Origin: a virus
Virus record (IMG/VR): IMGVR_UViG_3300022934_000089
Coordinates: 1 to 32,452 of that record
Strand: one strand, 5' to 3'
DNA length: 32,452 bases
How positions within the stretch are numbered: position 1 is the first letter of the stretch; each line of letters begins with the position of its first letter. The position numbers and the translations under genes are program-made. Under the pieces are notes generated by a model. The model had not been told where the DNA came from and ran no database searches. It was given only the letters and a program-made list of their open reading frames with translations. Below, in pieces: positions 10,301-17,778 of the stretch.

Positions 10301-11059
10301 ATGATTAATATAAACATAAATAAAGATTGGATTCCCTTTATAGTAATTGCAGTACTTGCATTTATATTATTGGGGCAGTGTTCTACAAACTCAGCACTTA
10401 GGGAAGACAAACGTGTTCTTGTGACTCAGGTTGAGAATGCTAAATCTAACCTAAGAGCTTCACAAGATTCTGTTGAGCTTTATATTAATCAAAATAATTT
10501 CTTAGAAGCTGAAATCAGCACTTACGCTGCAACTGCTAAAGAATTAAAGGAAGAATACAATGGTATGCTTAAAAAATACCAAAAAGCACTTGGTGTTAAT
10601 AAACAACTTGAAAATGTAAACTCTTTACTTTCAGCTGAGCTTAGAAACAAAGACAGTCTTTTAATTAATGCTAATATAAACGCAGATTCAACCTTTACAT
10701 TTAAAGATTCAGTTGATTATGGTGATAACAATACAAGAGTTGTTACATTAGATGGTATGATTAAAGATTCTACAGTTATAGGTAAATTATCAATATACCA
10801 AACAATTACTCTATTGACTGCTCTCGAAAATGAGGACGGTGTTAATAGAATGAGGATAAGCACAAAATACCCATTTGATGATATTAAAATTGAAGGAATA
10901 AATATCATCAATAATGAGTTGAATACATATAAGAAGAAGAGCAGGTGGAATATGAACTTTGGGATTGGATATGGAATCTTCCCGGTTAATGGAACCATTC
11001 AACCGTCACCATTTGTAGGTGTTATGTTTGGATATTCACCTAAATGGCTTCAATTTTAA
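10301..11059 (+). CDS. Membrane-anchored coiled-coil protein, spanin-like candidate
   Basis: This 252-aa protein starts with a short polar N-terminus and one hydrophobic helix (residues about 10-27, I-P-F-I-V-I-A-V-L-A-F-I-L-L-G). A long Lys/Glu/Gln/Asn-rich coiled coil follows to about residue 125, then a mixed region. The C-terminus has short aromatic beta strands (W-N-M-N-F-G-I-G-Y-G-I-F and P-F-V-G-V-M-F-G-Y). An N-terminal anchor, a periplasmic coiled coil and a barrel-like or membrane-seeking C-terminus resemble single-protein spanins that link inner and outer membranes at lysis. The location inside a structural operon is also compatible with a virion or injection protein. The function is inferred from topology only. 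Confidence 0.6.
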   Translation: MINININKDWIPFIVIAVLAFILLGQCSTNSALREDKRVLVTQVENAKSNLRASQDSVELYINQNNFLEAEISTYAATAKELKEEYNGMLKKYQKALGVNKQLENVNSLLSAELRNKDSLLINANINADSTFTFKDSVDYGDNNTRVVTLDGMIKDSTVIGKLSIYQTITLLTALENEDGVNRMRISTKYPFDDIKIEGINIINNELNTYKKKSRWNMNFGIGYGIFPVNGTIQPSPFVGVMFGYSPKWLQF

Positions 11060-11075
11060 TAAAGTAACTAACTAG

Positions 11076-13145
11076 ATGGCACAATCATCAAAATACGCAA
11101 GATTAGACCAAGATGTTCTGTTAGAGTTTATCTACCATGATCAGAACGTTGCTACGCTAAGCAACTACCAGATTGAGATAGACGACAACGGCTCGCATCT
11201 TTTAGTACTTGATACAACAGGTTCAAGTTCTGATTCAAGACACTTAATCCATGAATTAGGCGCTCTTGTAGTAAACTTTGATGTTACTGAAAGTACAACT
11301 GCTGTTCTTATTGAGAATTTTGCATCTAGGTCATTAACATTAGGTAACGGTAAGACATACAAATTTAATGTATCAGCTCTTACAACCCCATCAGACTTTA
11401 AAGTTTTAGATGCAAACGCTAATCAAGTAGGTTCACTTAGCGGTACTACTTATATGTTCACACCAACAACTAATGGTGCGTTTACTTATGTCTATTCAGA
11501 TTTAAACGGTGGTAAAATTACTGTACAAGATACAGCTAATCCATTATATGCAACAGCTGATGAAGAAACTGGTAATGATATAAGAACTGGAGCTGGACAA
11601 CCTGGTAGATACCAAGCGGTTTCTGTAGATGGTGTTGAAGCTTCAAGATACGCTTTATTAGATTCTACTAATAATTTTATTGATAACAATGTAGATTGGA
11701 CAGGTTCAACTTCAGCTACAATACAACAGGCAGATGCAACTGATATTCCTTCTAATACTGTAACTTATGATACTGTAAGACTTCACTTAAAGTCTGGTTA
11801 TTCATTTGCAGCCAGAGGTTACCAAGGATTCTTATTTCAAGTAGGTGCAGTCAGACAATCAGGTGTTAAGAATTATTTCACCTCGATTGCTTACTTAAAC
11901 ACTTCATCTTTTGAAATTCAAAACCCTAAGCCTTTTATTTTAGGCGAGACAATGTATTCTAAGTTTATTGAGATAAAGGTTCCTTCACTTGTGAACATGG
12001 ACCCAGACTTTAAAACTTGGTTCTTTGGTACAGGTGCTGATGATTTAAATTCAACGGCAAACTACGAGATTACATATAAACTTATTGATTCAATTGACAG
12101 CTCAACTGGATTTGACTATATCAATACAGGTGATGAGGTTGAATTTATAGTAGCTCGTGAAGATGAATTCCAAGATATTGCAGCGGTTGTTGAAGAAGCA
12201 GCTGACGGTGATTACTTTAATCTGTATGCAACTAAAGACGGTTCAATTTCTGAATTCGATAAGTACATTCAAAATAGACTGTTAACTTCAGGTGATGACA
12301 TTACGGTCTTCCATGAGATTACAGTTTACGAACAGATTACATCTTTCTTTGATAAGAGTTATTCGGTTACGGTTTCACAAACAGAAAACTTTGATGAACC
12401 AATCCCGTTCAGACCTATCATTAACAACTCATCTGTAGCGACAGCTTACAATATTGATTACACTCTAAGAATTTACAACGAGTCTAATAATACACAGATA
12501 GTTAAGAAAGCTTCTTATACTTCATACAACGTTGGTAAATACGGTAAGTACCTAAGAAATATCAATCTGCCTTCATCTAATAAAATTATGAAAGTATACA
12601 ACACACTTCCTAATGTTTTAGAGAACAGACAGATTATAGAAAACTTAGCAACACTGCCAAATAACCAAGTAAGCTTTGTACCTACATTTATTGAAAGAAT
12701 GAATATTGTTACAGGTTCGACTAATGTTACAATAAACAGTAATGAGGTGGTTGATAACTCATCTATCAAATACTACTCAGATGGTGAGTCTCAATTAAAA
12801 CTAAGCCCATTCGATAATTACATTAAGTTTAAAATTGCTAAACTTGACGGTGATGACCTTATTAATATTTCATTAGAGTCTGTAAATAAAGTTGTACTTA
12901 ACTTAGGTAAGGTTGCTATTGATAATACTTTAAATTATGCTGATGTTGAATTAGCAGAAGGTGAGATTATGTTTAAAATTAGTGAAGCTGTAATGAATAA
13001 AGTTGCGAGACAGTCCAACAGCACATACATGCTTTCAATCCATAACGGTAACGATAAGACACTTATTCACCACGGTACATTTACAGTATTAGGTTCAAAC
13101 AATCCTAATGACTCAACACAATTACAGGTGCAATTACCTATTTAA
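11076..13145 (+). CDS. Virion structural protein (689 aa), unknown family
   Basis: Beta-rich, Asn/Thr/Ser-rich protein with no membrane segments. Residues about 88-155 (S-L-T-L-G-N-G-K-T-Y-K-F-N-V-S, then G-A-F-T-Y-V-Y-S) have the strand pattern of cupredoxin-like domains found in phage virion proteins, but I see no copper-ligand set. The C-terminal half alternates strands with an I-N-L-P-S-S-N-K-I-type motif. The gene follows the coiled-coil membrane protein by 16 bases and precedes the tail-tube-like gene by 17 bases, so a tail or baseplate role is likely. Start ATG at 11076 lies in AACTAACTAG context without Shine-Dalgarno, as for its neighbours. Confidence 0.72.
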   Translation: MAQSSKYARLDQDVLLEFIYHDQNVATLSNYQIEIDDNGSHLLVLDTTGSSSDSRHLIHELGALVVNFDVTESTTAVLIENFASRSLTLGNGKTYKFNVSALTTPSDFKVLDANANQVGSLSGTTYMFTPTTNGAFTYVYSDLNGGKITVQDTANPLYATADEETGNDIRTGAGQPGRYQAVSVDGVEASRYALLDSTNNFIDNNVDWTGSTSATIQQADATDIPSNTVTYDTVRLHLKSGYSFAARGYQGFLFQVGAVRQSGVKNYFTSIAYLNTSSFEIQNPKPFILGETMYSKFIEIKVPSLVNMDPDFKTWFFGTGADDLNSTANYEITYKLIDSIDSSTGFDYINTGDEVEFIVAREDEFQDIAAVVEEAADGDYFNLYATKDGSISEFDKYIQNRLLTSGDDITVFHEITVYEQITSFFDKSYSVTVSQTENFDEPIPFRPIINNSSVATAYNIDYTLRIYNESNNTQIVKKASYTSYNVGKYGKYLRNINLPSSNKIMKVYNTLPNVLENRQIIENLATLPNNQVSFVPTFIERMNIVTGSTNVTINSNEVVDNSSIKYYSDGESQLKLSPFDNYIKFKIAKLDGDDLINISLESVNKVVLNLGKVAIDNTLNYADVELAEGEIMFKISEAVMNKVARQSNSTYMLSIHNGNDKTLIHHGTFTVLGSNNPNDSTQLQVQLPI

Positions 13146-13162
13146 ACTAAGGTTAACTAGAT

Positions 13163-13714
13163 ATGATATTAAATAGTAGAAGTAACTTATTTAACTTTAA
13201 GTTTCCTAAGAACTTTATACCTAAAGAGGTTGCTGACAAATATCGTCCTTATTTGAACAGATTACCAGGTAATATAATCGAAGAACCTATTGATTTCATT
13301 AATTATACTATCCAAGGTGTTTCAATGCCAGGTATTTCATATACACCTGCTGAGCAGAATTTCAATGACGGTACTACAGTGTATAAAAGAGGATACCAAC
13401 CGGTTCAAAACTTAATTAACAGAGAACTAACAGTTACAATGCAGTTATTAGACGGCTTTATTAACTATTGGATTCTTTCAGATGCTTTATTGTACCATTA
13501 TAACAGACAGAATGAAAAGTCTTATATTGACGACCTTAAGTTACAACTATTAGATGCCGAAGGTATTCACTTAATGTCGGTTGTATTTGAGAAGCCTATT
13601 ATGAATTCTATTTCTGAGCTTGACCTTAATATGGCACAAAATGTAGCAGAGTTTAACACAGTCAGTGTAACATTCTTCTATAACAAGTTCAATTTGATTA
13701 ATGAATTACAGTGA
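13163..13714 (+). CDS. Tail-tube-like virion protein
   Basis: The 183-aa protein has the strand order expected of the tail tube superfamily (T4 gp19, gp54 and relatives). There is an early strand, I-N-Y-T-I-Q-G-V-S-M-P-G-I-S-Y-T, then a long loop. Next come paired strands: R-E-L-T-V-T-M-Q-L-L-D-G-F-I-N-Y-W-I-L with a helix, D-L-K-L-Q-L-L-D-A-E-G, H-L-M-S-V-V-F-E-K-P-I-M-N-S-I-S-E-L, and a final V-A-E-F-N-T-V-S-V-T-F-F-Y-N. The size (183 against 163 aa for T4 gp19) fits. It may be the major tube protein or a tube-initiator protein; no second copy is visible here to decide. It ends at 13714, just before the glycine-zipper gene. Confidence 0.55.
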   Translation: MILNSRSNLFNFKFPKNFIPKEVADKYRPYLNRLPGNIIEEPIDFINYTIQGVSMPGISYTPAEQNFNDGTTVYKRGYQPVQNLINRELTVTMQLLDGFINYWILSDALLYHYNRQNEKSYIDDLKLQLLDAEGIHLMSVVFEKPIMNSISELDLNMAQNVAEFNTVSVTFFYNKFNLINELQ

Positions 13715-13725
13715 TATATAATAAT

Positions 13726-14094
13726 ATGAAAACTTTTTTAACATACTTAGAAGAACAAAACGTAACTCAAGCTGACCTTCAAGCTATCAATGAGTCACTA
13801 GAACAGGAATGGACACCTGAGCTAGAAGCTAAAATTGATGAAGCTGTCGATGCATTCTTAGCTGATTACGTAAATGAAGATGGTTCTTACGACTTAGAAA
13901 GATTCAATGCTGAGGTAACTAACGAAGGAGTTCTTGGTTCAATCATCGGTGGTCTTACAGGTTTTGCACTGGGTAAATCAGTTGGTAAGATTGTTGCTAA
14001 AGTACTAGGTATTCAAAAAGGTGTATTCTACGATTTATTAACTTCAAGACTAGTTGGTGCCGCTCTAGGCGCAGCGCTTGGTAAAAAGCTTTAA
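13726..14094 (+). CDS. Small capsid-targeted glycine-zipper protein (122 aa)
   Basis: The frame is open from a GTG at 13711, but ATG at 13726 gives the N-terminus M-K-T-F-L-T-Y-L-E-E-Q. This closely resembles the T4 internal-protein capsid-targeting sequence M-K-T-Y-Q-E-F-I-A-E, so I choose 13726. Residues 12-66 are acidic and helical. Residue 67 ends a V-T-N-E/G motif similar to prohead-protease sites. After it comes a hydrophobic Gly-rich segment (G-V-L-G-S-I-I-G-G-L-T-G-F-A-L-G, then L-V-G-A-A-L-G-A-A-L-G) of glycine-zipper type, which often packs in membranes. Cutting at 67 would free a 55-residue membrane-active peptide. It could be a prohead core or internal head protein. The function is inferred. 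Confidence 0.65.
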   Translation: MKTFLTYLEEQNVTQADLQAINESLEQEWTPELEAKIDEAVDAFLADYVNEDGSYDLERFNAEVTNEGVLGSIIGGLTGFALGKSVGKIVAKVLGIQKGVFYDLLTSRLVGAALGAALGKKL

Positions 14095-14095
14095 T

Positions 14096-14713
14096 TTGAA
14101 TCTAGTCGCAATAGATTATTCTATCAACTCCCCGGGTATCTGTCTTCTTAAAGACGGAAAGCCTTACTATATTTCATACATCAAACCTAAATCAGGGACA
14201 AAGAAGCAACAAGCACTACAGGAAGAGATGAATCTTCTTAATGATGTTACTCTAATAAACCAACCTGAACCAAACGTTGATAAACAAGAATTAGCTAGAG
14301 TCATGAGACACCGAACAATTGCTGAAGGTATCTGTGACTTAATAGCTGAGCATACAAATCCAGATGAGGAATATAAAATCTATTTTGAGGGTTCTTCTTA
14401 CGGGACCTCTCGCTTTGGAACAAACTCTCTTATTGATTTGGCTTCTGCTAGCTCTATCTTAAAATCATATTTGATTGATCGCTTCAATGTGACTGTACTC
14501 GAAGTCTATGCCCCAACCACAATTAAGAAACATGCTGGTAAGGGTAACATGAAAAAGATGGAGATGTGGGAAAAGTACATTAATGATGAGTCAAATCGTG
14601 AGTCGGGTCTTTGGAACTTTTGTCAACAATTTAAGGAGGACAAAAAGATTATGAAGCCCCTAGATGACCTTGTGGATGCTTATTTTATCATGTCTTACGT
14701 TAGGTCCCTTTAA
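14096..14713 (+). CDS. RuvC-like Holliday-junction resolvase / RNase H-fold nuclease
   Basis: The 205-aa product has the RuvC-type acidic set: D7 in V-A-I-D-Y-S-I-N-S-P-G, E98 in I-Y-F-E-G-S-S-Y-G, and D191/D194 in D-L-V-D-A-Y-F-I. It also has a basic K-K-H-A-G-K-G-N-M-K-K segment after A-P-T-T-I that fits the family's DNA-binding loop. The family cuts branched DNA using two Mg ions. No in-frame ATG precedes D7, so the gene must start at a non-ATG codon. TTG at 14096, one base after the previous stop, places the first Asp at residue 7 as in E. coli RuvC. TTG at 14078 is the alternative. A role in clearing branched replication DNA before packaging is likely (T4 itself uses endonuclease VII for this). 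Confidence 0.8.
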   Translation: MNLVAIDYSINSPGICLLKDGKPYYISYIKPKSGTKKQQALQEEMNLLNDVTLINQPEPNVDKQELARVMRHRTIAEGICDLIAEHTNPDEEYKIYFEGSSYGTSRFGTNSLIDLASASSILKSYLIDRFNVTVLEVYAPTTIKKHAGKGNMKKMEMWEKYINDESNRESGLWNFCQQFKEDKKIMKPLDDLVDAYFIMSYVRSL

Positions 14714-14854
14714 ATTGTATTTTACCCTCAGGCATAAAACCATAACTTATACGAGCATATTGGTATGTTTGTTTCATTTTAGGGTAAAAATATTTAAAAA
14801 TAATAAGGTAGTATGTTATTATGAAACAAAAAAGAATAGTTCCATATAATATAC
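14714..14854 (+). other. 141-base gap with inverted repeat
   Basis: This is the longest gap in the window. TTTTACCCT (14720-14728) is the exact reverse complement of AGGGTAAAA (14781-14789), with 52 bases between the arms. The loop contains a smaller CATA-TTGG-TATG hairpin. The right arm is followed by AT-rich sequence rather than a clean U-tract. A 13-codon frame starts at ATG 14821 and overlaps the next start. The structure could be a small RNA, a weak terminator after the RuvC-like gene, or a leader for the next small gene. No known RNA family is recognised. Confidence 0.35.
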
Positions 14855-15037
14855 ATGAATAAAAATATACTTACACCAAGTCAATTAACAGAACTAAGTC
14901 GCGCTGTAGAATTAATGGTAAATTCAGAAATGATTACCGTTGAGGAAGGTGTTGACTTTCTAGGGAAAGCAGGGTTGACTCAAGTAGAGGGTTCTACATG
15001 GGTTGATACTACTGGAACTAAATACGTCTTTGCATAA
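14855..15037 (+). CDS. Small hypothetical protein (60 aa)
   Basis: The predicted product begins M-N-K-N-I-L-T-P-S-Q-L-T-E-L-S-R and is mostly helical to residue 45. A short beta hairpin (S-T-W-V-D-T-T-G-T-K-Y-V-F-A) ends it. There is no signal peptide, membrane helix or cysteine. It lies between the structured 141-base gap and the gp32 leader. I do not recognise the family; its placement before gp32 hints at an early or replication-linked role, which is only positional evidence. Confidence 0.55.
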   Translation: MNKNILTPSQLTELSRAVELMVNSEMITVEEGVDFLGKAGLTQVEGSTWVDTTGTKYVFA

Positions 15038-15045
15038 GACAAAAC

Positions 15046-15096
15046 TATTTTTGAAACATTTTTAAAAGTAGATATATAAATAGAGTTAAGAAACTC
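15046..15096 (+). promoter_or_regulatory. gp32 leader: TATAAATA promoter-like box and hairpin
   Basis: In the 112-base leader, TATAAATA at 15075-15082 is identical to the T4 late promoter -10 consensus. A TATTTTTG at 15046-15053 matches the Bacteroidota -7 pattern TAnnTTTG, but no -33 TTG is found at the usual spacing. GAGTT (15083-15087) pairs with AACTC (15092-15096) around four bases. The rest of the leader to the ATG is A-rich and poor in structure, the kind of site gp32 binds to repress its own mRNA in T4. No transcription start can be proved from sequence. Confidence 0.45.
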
Positions 15097-15149
15097 AAAA
15101 GGTAATTAACAGGATAAACAGTTTAACAAATTAAAGAATTAAAGGAAAC

Positions 15150-16058
15150 ATGGCAGATTTTGACATTTTCAATTTGAGCGTCAACGATGTTGAAACTCAC
15201 AAAGCAGCAGCGTCAAACACAAATGACGTAATCTACAAACCATCAGCAGACGATGGTATGGATGGTACTTACAAAGCACTTATTCGCTTCGTACCAAACC
15301 CAGAAAACCCACGCAAATCATTAGTACGCAAGTACGTTCACTGGTTGACTGACCCATCAGGTTCAGGTCGTCTAGTTGATTCTCCTACTTCAGTTGGTGA
15401 GAAGTGTCCTATTCAAGACGCATTCTTCCGCCTACGTAAGTCTGATTCAGCAATCGACCGTAAGATGAGTGAAAAACTAAAGCGTCGTGAGCAGTACTAC
15501 TCTCTGATTAAAATCATTAAAGACCCACAAAACCCGTCAATGGAAGGTCAGTATATGATTTACAAGTTTGGTTACAAAATCAAAGAAAAGATTGACGAAG
15601 AATTGTCACCAGCATTCGGTGAACCAACTCAAGTATTTGACCTGTTTGAAGGTAAAAACTTTGAGCTAATCATTACTCGTCAAGGTGATTACAATAACTA
15701 CGATAAATCTAAATTCTCTGCAAGTACATCTCCAATTATGGTGGGTGATTCACCAGCTGAGCGTACACCAGAGTCTATGCAAGCTATTAAAGCTGAACTA
15801 GAAAGTGCTCCATCACTTTCAACTTATGAGTACAAGCCTTGGGACGATTCAGTTCGTGACTTTGTAAACCAAGTGCTAAGTCAGTACGTTACTAATCCAG
15901 GTCGTTCAATGGGGTCTGTTACAGCACCCGCATCTGCACCGACGCCGACTGCAACAACAGTTACAGAAACTGCACCAACACCAGCTCAACCAGCTGCAAG
16001 TGCAACAGTTAGTGATGATGACGACCTTGACTCATTCCTAGATGGACTCGATATCTAA
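15150..16058 (+). CDS. 32: Single-stranded DNA-binding protein, gp32-like
   Basis: The 302-aa protein (T4 gp32 is 301 aa) should coat single-stranded DNA at forks and recombination sites and contact primase, helicase loader and recombinase through its tail. The OB-fold core includes the signature F-V-P-N-P-E-N-P-R-K-S-L-V-R-K-Y-V-H-W. The C-terminus is a Pro/Ala/Thr linker followed by an acidic tail (D-D-D-D-L-D-S-F-L-D-G-L-D-I), as in gp32. H64 and C86 remain, but the two other cysteines of the T4 zinc site (H64, C77, C87, C90) are absent, so zinc binding is probably lost. An AAAGGA just before the ATG is one of the few Shine-Dalgarno-like sites here. All arginines are CGN, unlike the AGA-rich structural genes. 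Confidence 0.92.
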   Translation: MADFDIFNLSVNDVETHKAAASNTNDVIYKPSADDGMDGTYKALIRFVPNPENPRKSLVRKYVHWLTDPSGSGRLVDSPTSVGEKCPIQDAFFRLRKSDSAIDRKMSEKLKRREQYYSLIKIIKDPQNPSMEGQYMIYKFGYKIKEKIDEELSPAFGEPTQVFDLFEGKNFELIITRQGDYNNYDKSKFSASTSPIMVGDSPAERTPESMQAIKAELESAPSLSTYEYKPWDDSVRDFVNQVLSQYVTNPGRSMGSVTAPASAPTPTATTVTETAPTPAQPAASATVSDDDDLDSFLDGLDI

Positions 16059-17118
16059 TCTCACAGAAGAGCTTAAAGGTAAAATTAGAAGCTTAGTAAA
16101 AGAGGTGGCTGTGCGTGAGCATGGTCACCCTTCTAAGCAAATGATAAAGGAGATGCCAGGTCGTTTGACTTTGGCTTGTCCTTATTGTGGTGACTCGACT
16201 ACAGACCATACAAAGAAAAGATGTAATCTGTATTGGGACACCCTACAATTTCATTGCTATAACTGTGGTGAACATGGTGATGTATACCGTTTATTAAGAG
16301 ACCATGATTTAAGACTTAGAGATGGAGATGATTCCATAAAAGTCATTGAGTACATTAAGTCTCGCAAGACTGAAACCAAGCAGATTGAAACAATGAAGCA
16401 TGGTATTTATGTCAAGGCTAACGAAGCAGCGATATCAGTATCAGACTTTAAGAAACATTTTAAAGCACAGTCCATTGAAGTTGGTGACTATGCTTGGTTT
16501 TATTTAAAGGGTCGTGCACTACACCACAAATCCGAAGAGTTTCTATATTCGCCGTTTGGCCAGAACCTATGGATTTTAAATAAAACACCAGACGGTAAAA
16601 TATTAGGTTGTCAGAGTAGAAAGCTTGGTAAGTACAAATCAAGATACCTTACATACGATATGGGTAAGCTGTATTCAGAAATGGGTAAAGACTTTCCGTT
16701 TGAAGGTGATGAACTTATTTCAGTTAATAAGATTTCAACTTTGTTCAACATTATGCGTATAGACATGACTAGAGACGTTACTCTTTTCGAGGGACCTCTT
16801 GATGCAATGTTTATGGCAAACTCTATGGCTCTTGCGACTGCAGGTCGTTCAACAACAGAACTAGACGAGATACCAACAACTCGCTATATGTTTGATAACG
16901 ATGAAACAGGTAAGCAAAAGATGATAGAGAAATTAAAGAAGGGCAAATCAGTGTTTATGTGGTCTAAATTCCTACAGGATTATAAACTGAATATATACAG
17001 TGATGATATAAAAGATTTGAATGATTTAGTACTTAAGTGCTTTGAACTCAAGTCTCCGGCTCTAAAAAATATAGGCAATTATTTTACAAACTCTAAGTTA
17101 GATGCTTTGTACTTATGA
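16042..17118 (+). CDS. 61: DNA primase, gp61-like
   Basis: The 358-aa product (T4 gp61 is 342 aa) makes RNA primers for lagging-strand synthesis with the gp41-type helicase. The N-terminal zinc module has C46-P-Y-C49 and H-C72-Y-N-C75. A TOPRIM catalytic domain follows, with E250 in L-F-E-G-P-L-D-A (D254) and D285-N-D287 in Y-M-F-D-N-D-E-T-G. These are the standard metal-binding acids of DnaG-type primases. The start overlaps the gp32 stop by 17 bases, which suggests translational coupling. The stop overlaps the next ATG as ATGA. Confidence 0.93.
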   Translation: MDSISNLTEELKGKIRSLVKEVAVREHGHPSKQMIKEMPGRLTLACPYCGDSTTDHTKKRCNLYWDTLQFHCYNCGEHGDVYRLLRDHDLRLRDGDDSIKVIEYIKSRKTETKQIETMKHGIYVKANEAAISVSDFKKHFKAQSIEVGDYAWFYLKGRALHHKSEEFLYSPFGQNLWILNKTPDGKILGCQSRKLGKYKSRYLTYDMGKLYSEMGKDFPFEGDELISVNKISTLFNIMRIDMTRDVTLFEGPLDAMFMANSMALATAGRSTTELDEIPTTRYMFDNDETGKQKMIEKLKKGKSVFMWSKFLQDYKLNIYSDDIKDLNDLVLKCFELKSPALKNIGNYFTNSKLDALYL

Positions 17119-17327
17119 TTGATTTTAACCTAATGATTGAAGAAGAATTTGACGACTTCTACGAAGAAAGTGAGAAGCATAAAAATTTGAAAATGTTCAT
17201 TGAATTTGATGACCTTGATACTGAATACAAAGGCAAGGAAATTAAGTTCAATGCACCTAAGTTTAAGAAAAGACTGAAAGCGAGTAAATGGATTCCTAAG
17301 TCCAATAACAAATCATCATTATTCTAA
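17115..17327 (+). CDS. Small hypothetical protein (70 aa)
   Basis: The start overlaps the primase stop (ATGA) and the stop overlaps the UvsY start (TAATG), so it is tightly locked in the replication operon. The first half is acidic and aromatic (E-E-E-F-D-D-F-Y-E-E). The second half is basic (F-K-K-R-L-K-A-S-K-W-I-P-K-S), ending in S-S-L-F. No cysteines or membrane helices. I do not recognise the family; a small adaptor for the primase or recombination proteins is possible but unsupported beyond position. Confidence 0.65.
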   Translation: MIDFNLMIEEEFDDFYEESEKHKNLKMFIEFDDLDTEYKGKEIKFNAPKFKKRLKASKWIPKSNNKSSLF

Positions 17328-17752
17328 TGTCAACAGAAAATAAAGTAATTAAGATAGACACATACTTGAACGAGCAACGTCAAGATTGGACCGCTAAGAT
17401 CCGTGAGCTTGCTAAGTGCTTTAAAGATGTTGACTTACTTAATCAGGCTATGGTAGAGATTCCATCATACCGTCAAATTATTATTGAGCAGATTGCACAG
17501 CTTAATATTAAGATTAAGCAACAGGAAGCAAAGCTTTCTAAAACATATAAAAACTCATACTTGAAGTATTTCGAGTACGACTATAAATTAACGGACAAAC
17601 AAAAAGAATCATTCTTAAAGGCAGACATGTCTGAGGACAATATGGTTCTTGGTTTGTTAACCACGCAAATGGATTTCTTGCGTGAATCGGTGAAGACTCT
17701 AGATAATATGAGCTGGGCCGTTCGTAATAAGCTACAACTACAAGGGCTGTAA
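17327..17752 (+). CDS. uvsY: UvsY-like recombination mediator
   Basis: The product has 141 aa (T4 UvsY is 137 aa) and is almost fully helical. UvsY loads the UvsX recombinase onto gp32-covered single-stranded DNA as an oligomer. The pattern L-S-K-T-Y-K-N-S-Y-L-K-Y-F-E-Y-D-Y, then K-E-S-F-L-K-A-D, then M-D-F-L-R-E-S-V-K-T-L-D-N-M-S-W-A-V-R-N-K fits the UvsY layout of a basic helix, a short L-x-A-D stretch and a C-terminal helix pair used for oligomer formation. The identity is weak by sequence alone but strongly helped by position directly before uvsW, the same pairing as in T4. Confidence 0.75.
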   Translation: MSTENKVIKIDTYLNEQRQDWTAKIRELAKCFKDVDLLNQAMVEIPSYRQIIIEQIAQLNIKIKQQEAKLSKTYKNSYLKYFEYDYKLTDKQKESFLKADMSEDNMVLGLLTTQMDFLRESVKTLDNMSWAVRNKLQLQGL

Positions 17753-17778
17753 CGAGAATAAAAATAGTTTCATTATGA

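Noticed and set aside
10370-10386. Possible lipobox near C27 (L-L-G-Q-C) in the coiled-coil protein
   Set aside because: The residue before Cys is Gln, not Gly, Ala or Ser, so signal peptidase II cleavage is unlikely.
13715-13723. TATATAATA box before the glycine-zipper gene, and similar AT boxes at 14845-14853 and 25699-25707
   Set aside because: Two lie only one or two bases before the ATG, so as promoters they would give leaderless RNAs, and the third is 18 bases before its ATG. They are more likely AT-rich translation-start context or chance in an AT-rich genome.
14664-14849. 61-codon frame across the end of the RuvC-like gene and the following gap
   Set aside because: Out of frame with the nuclease, with low-complexity hydrophobic and Lys/Asn content and no start context. 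It is judged a chance frame.
14821-14862. 13-codon frame (M-K-Q-K-R-I-V-P-Y-N-I-H-E) overlapping the next start
   Set aside because: Too short to support, with no clear ribosome site. It could be a leader peptide, but nothing in its codons suggests attenuation.
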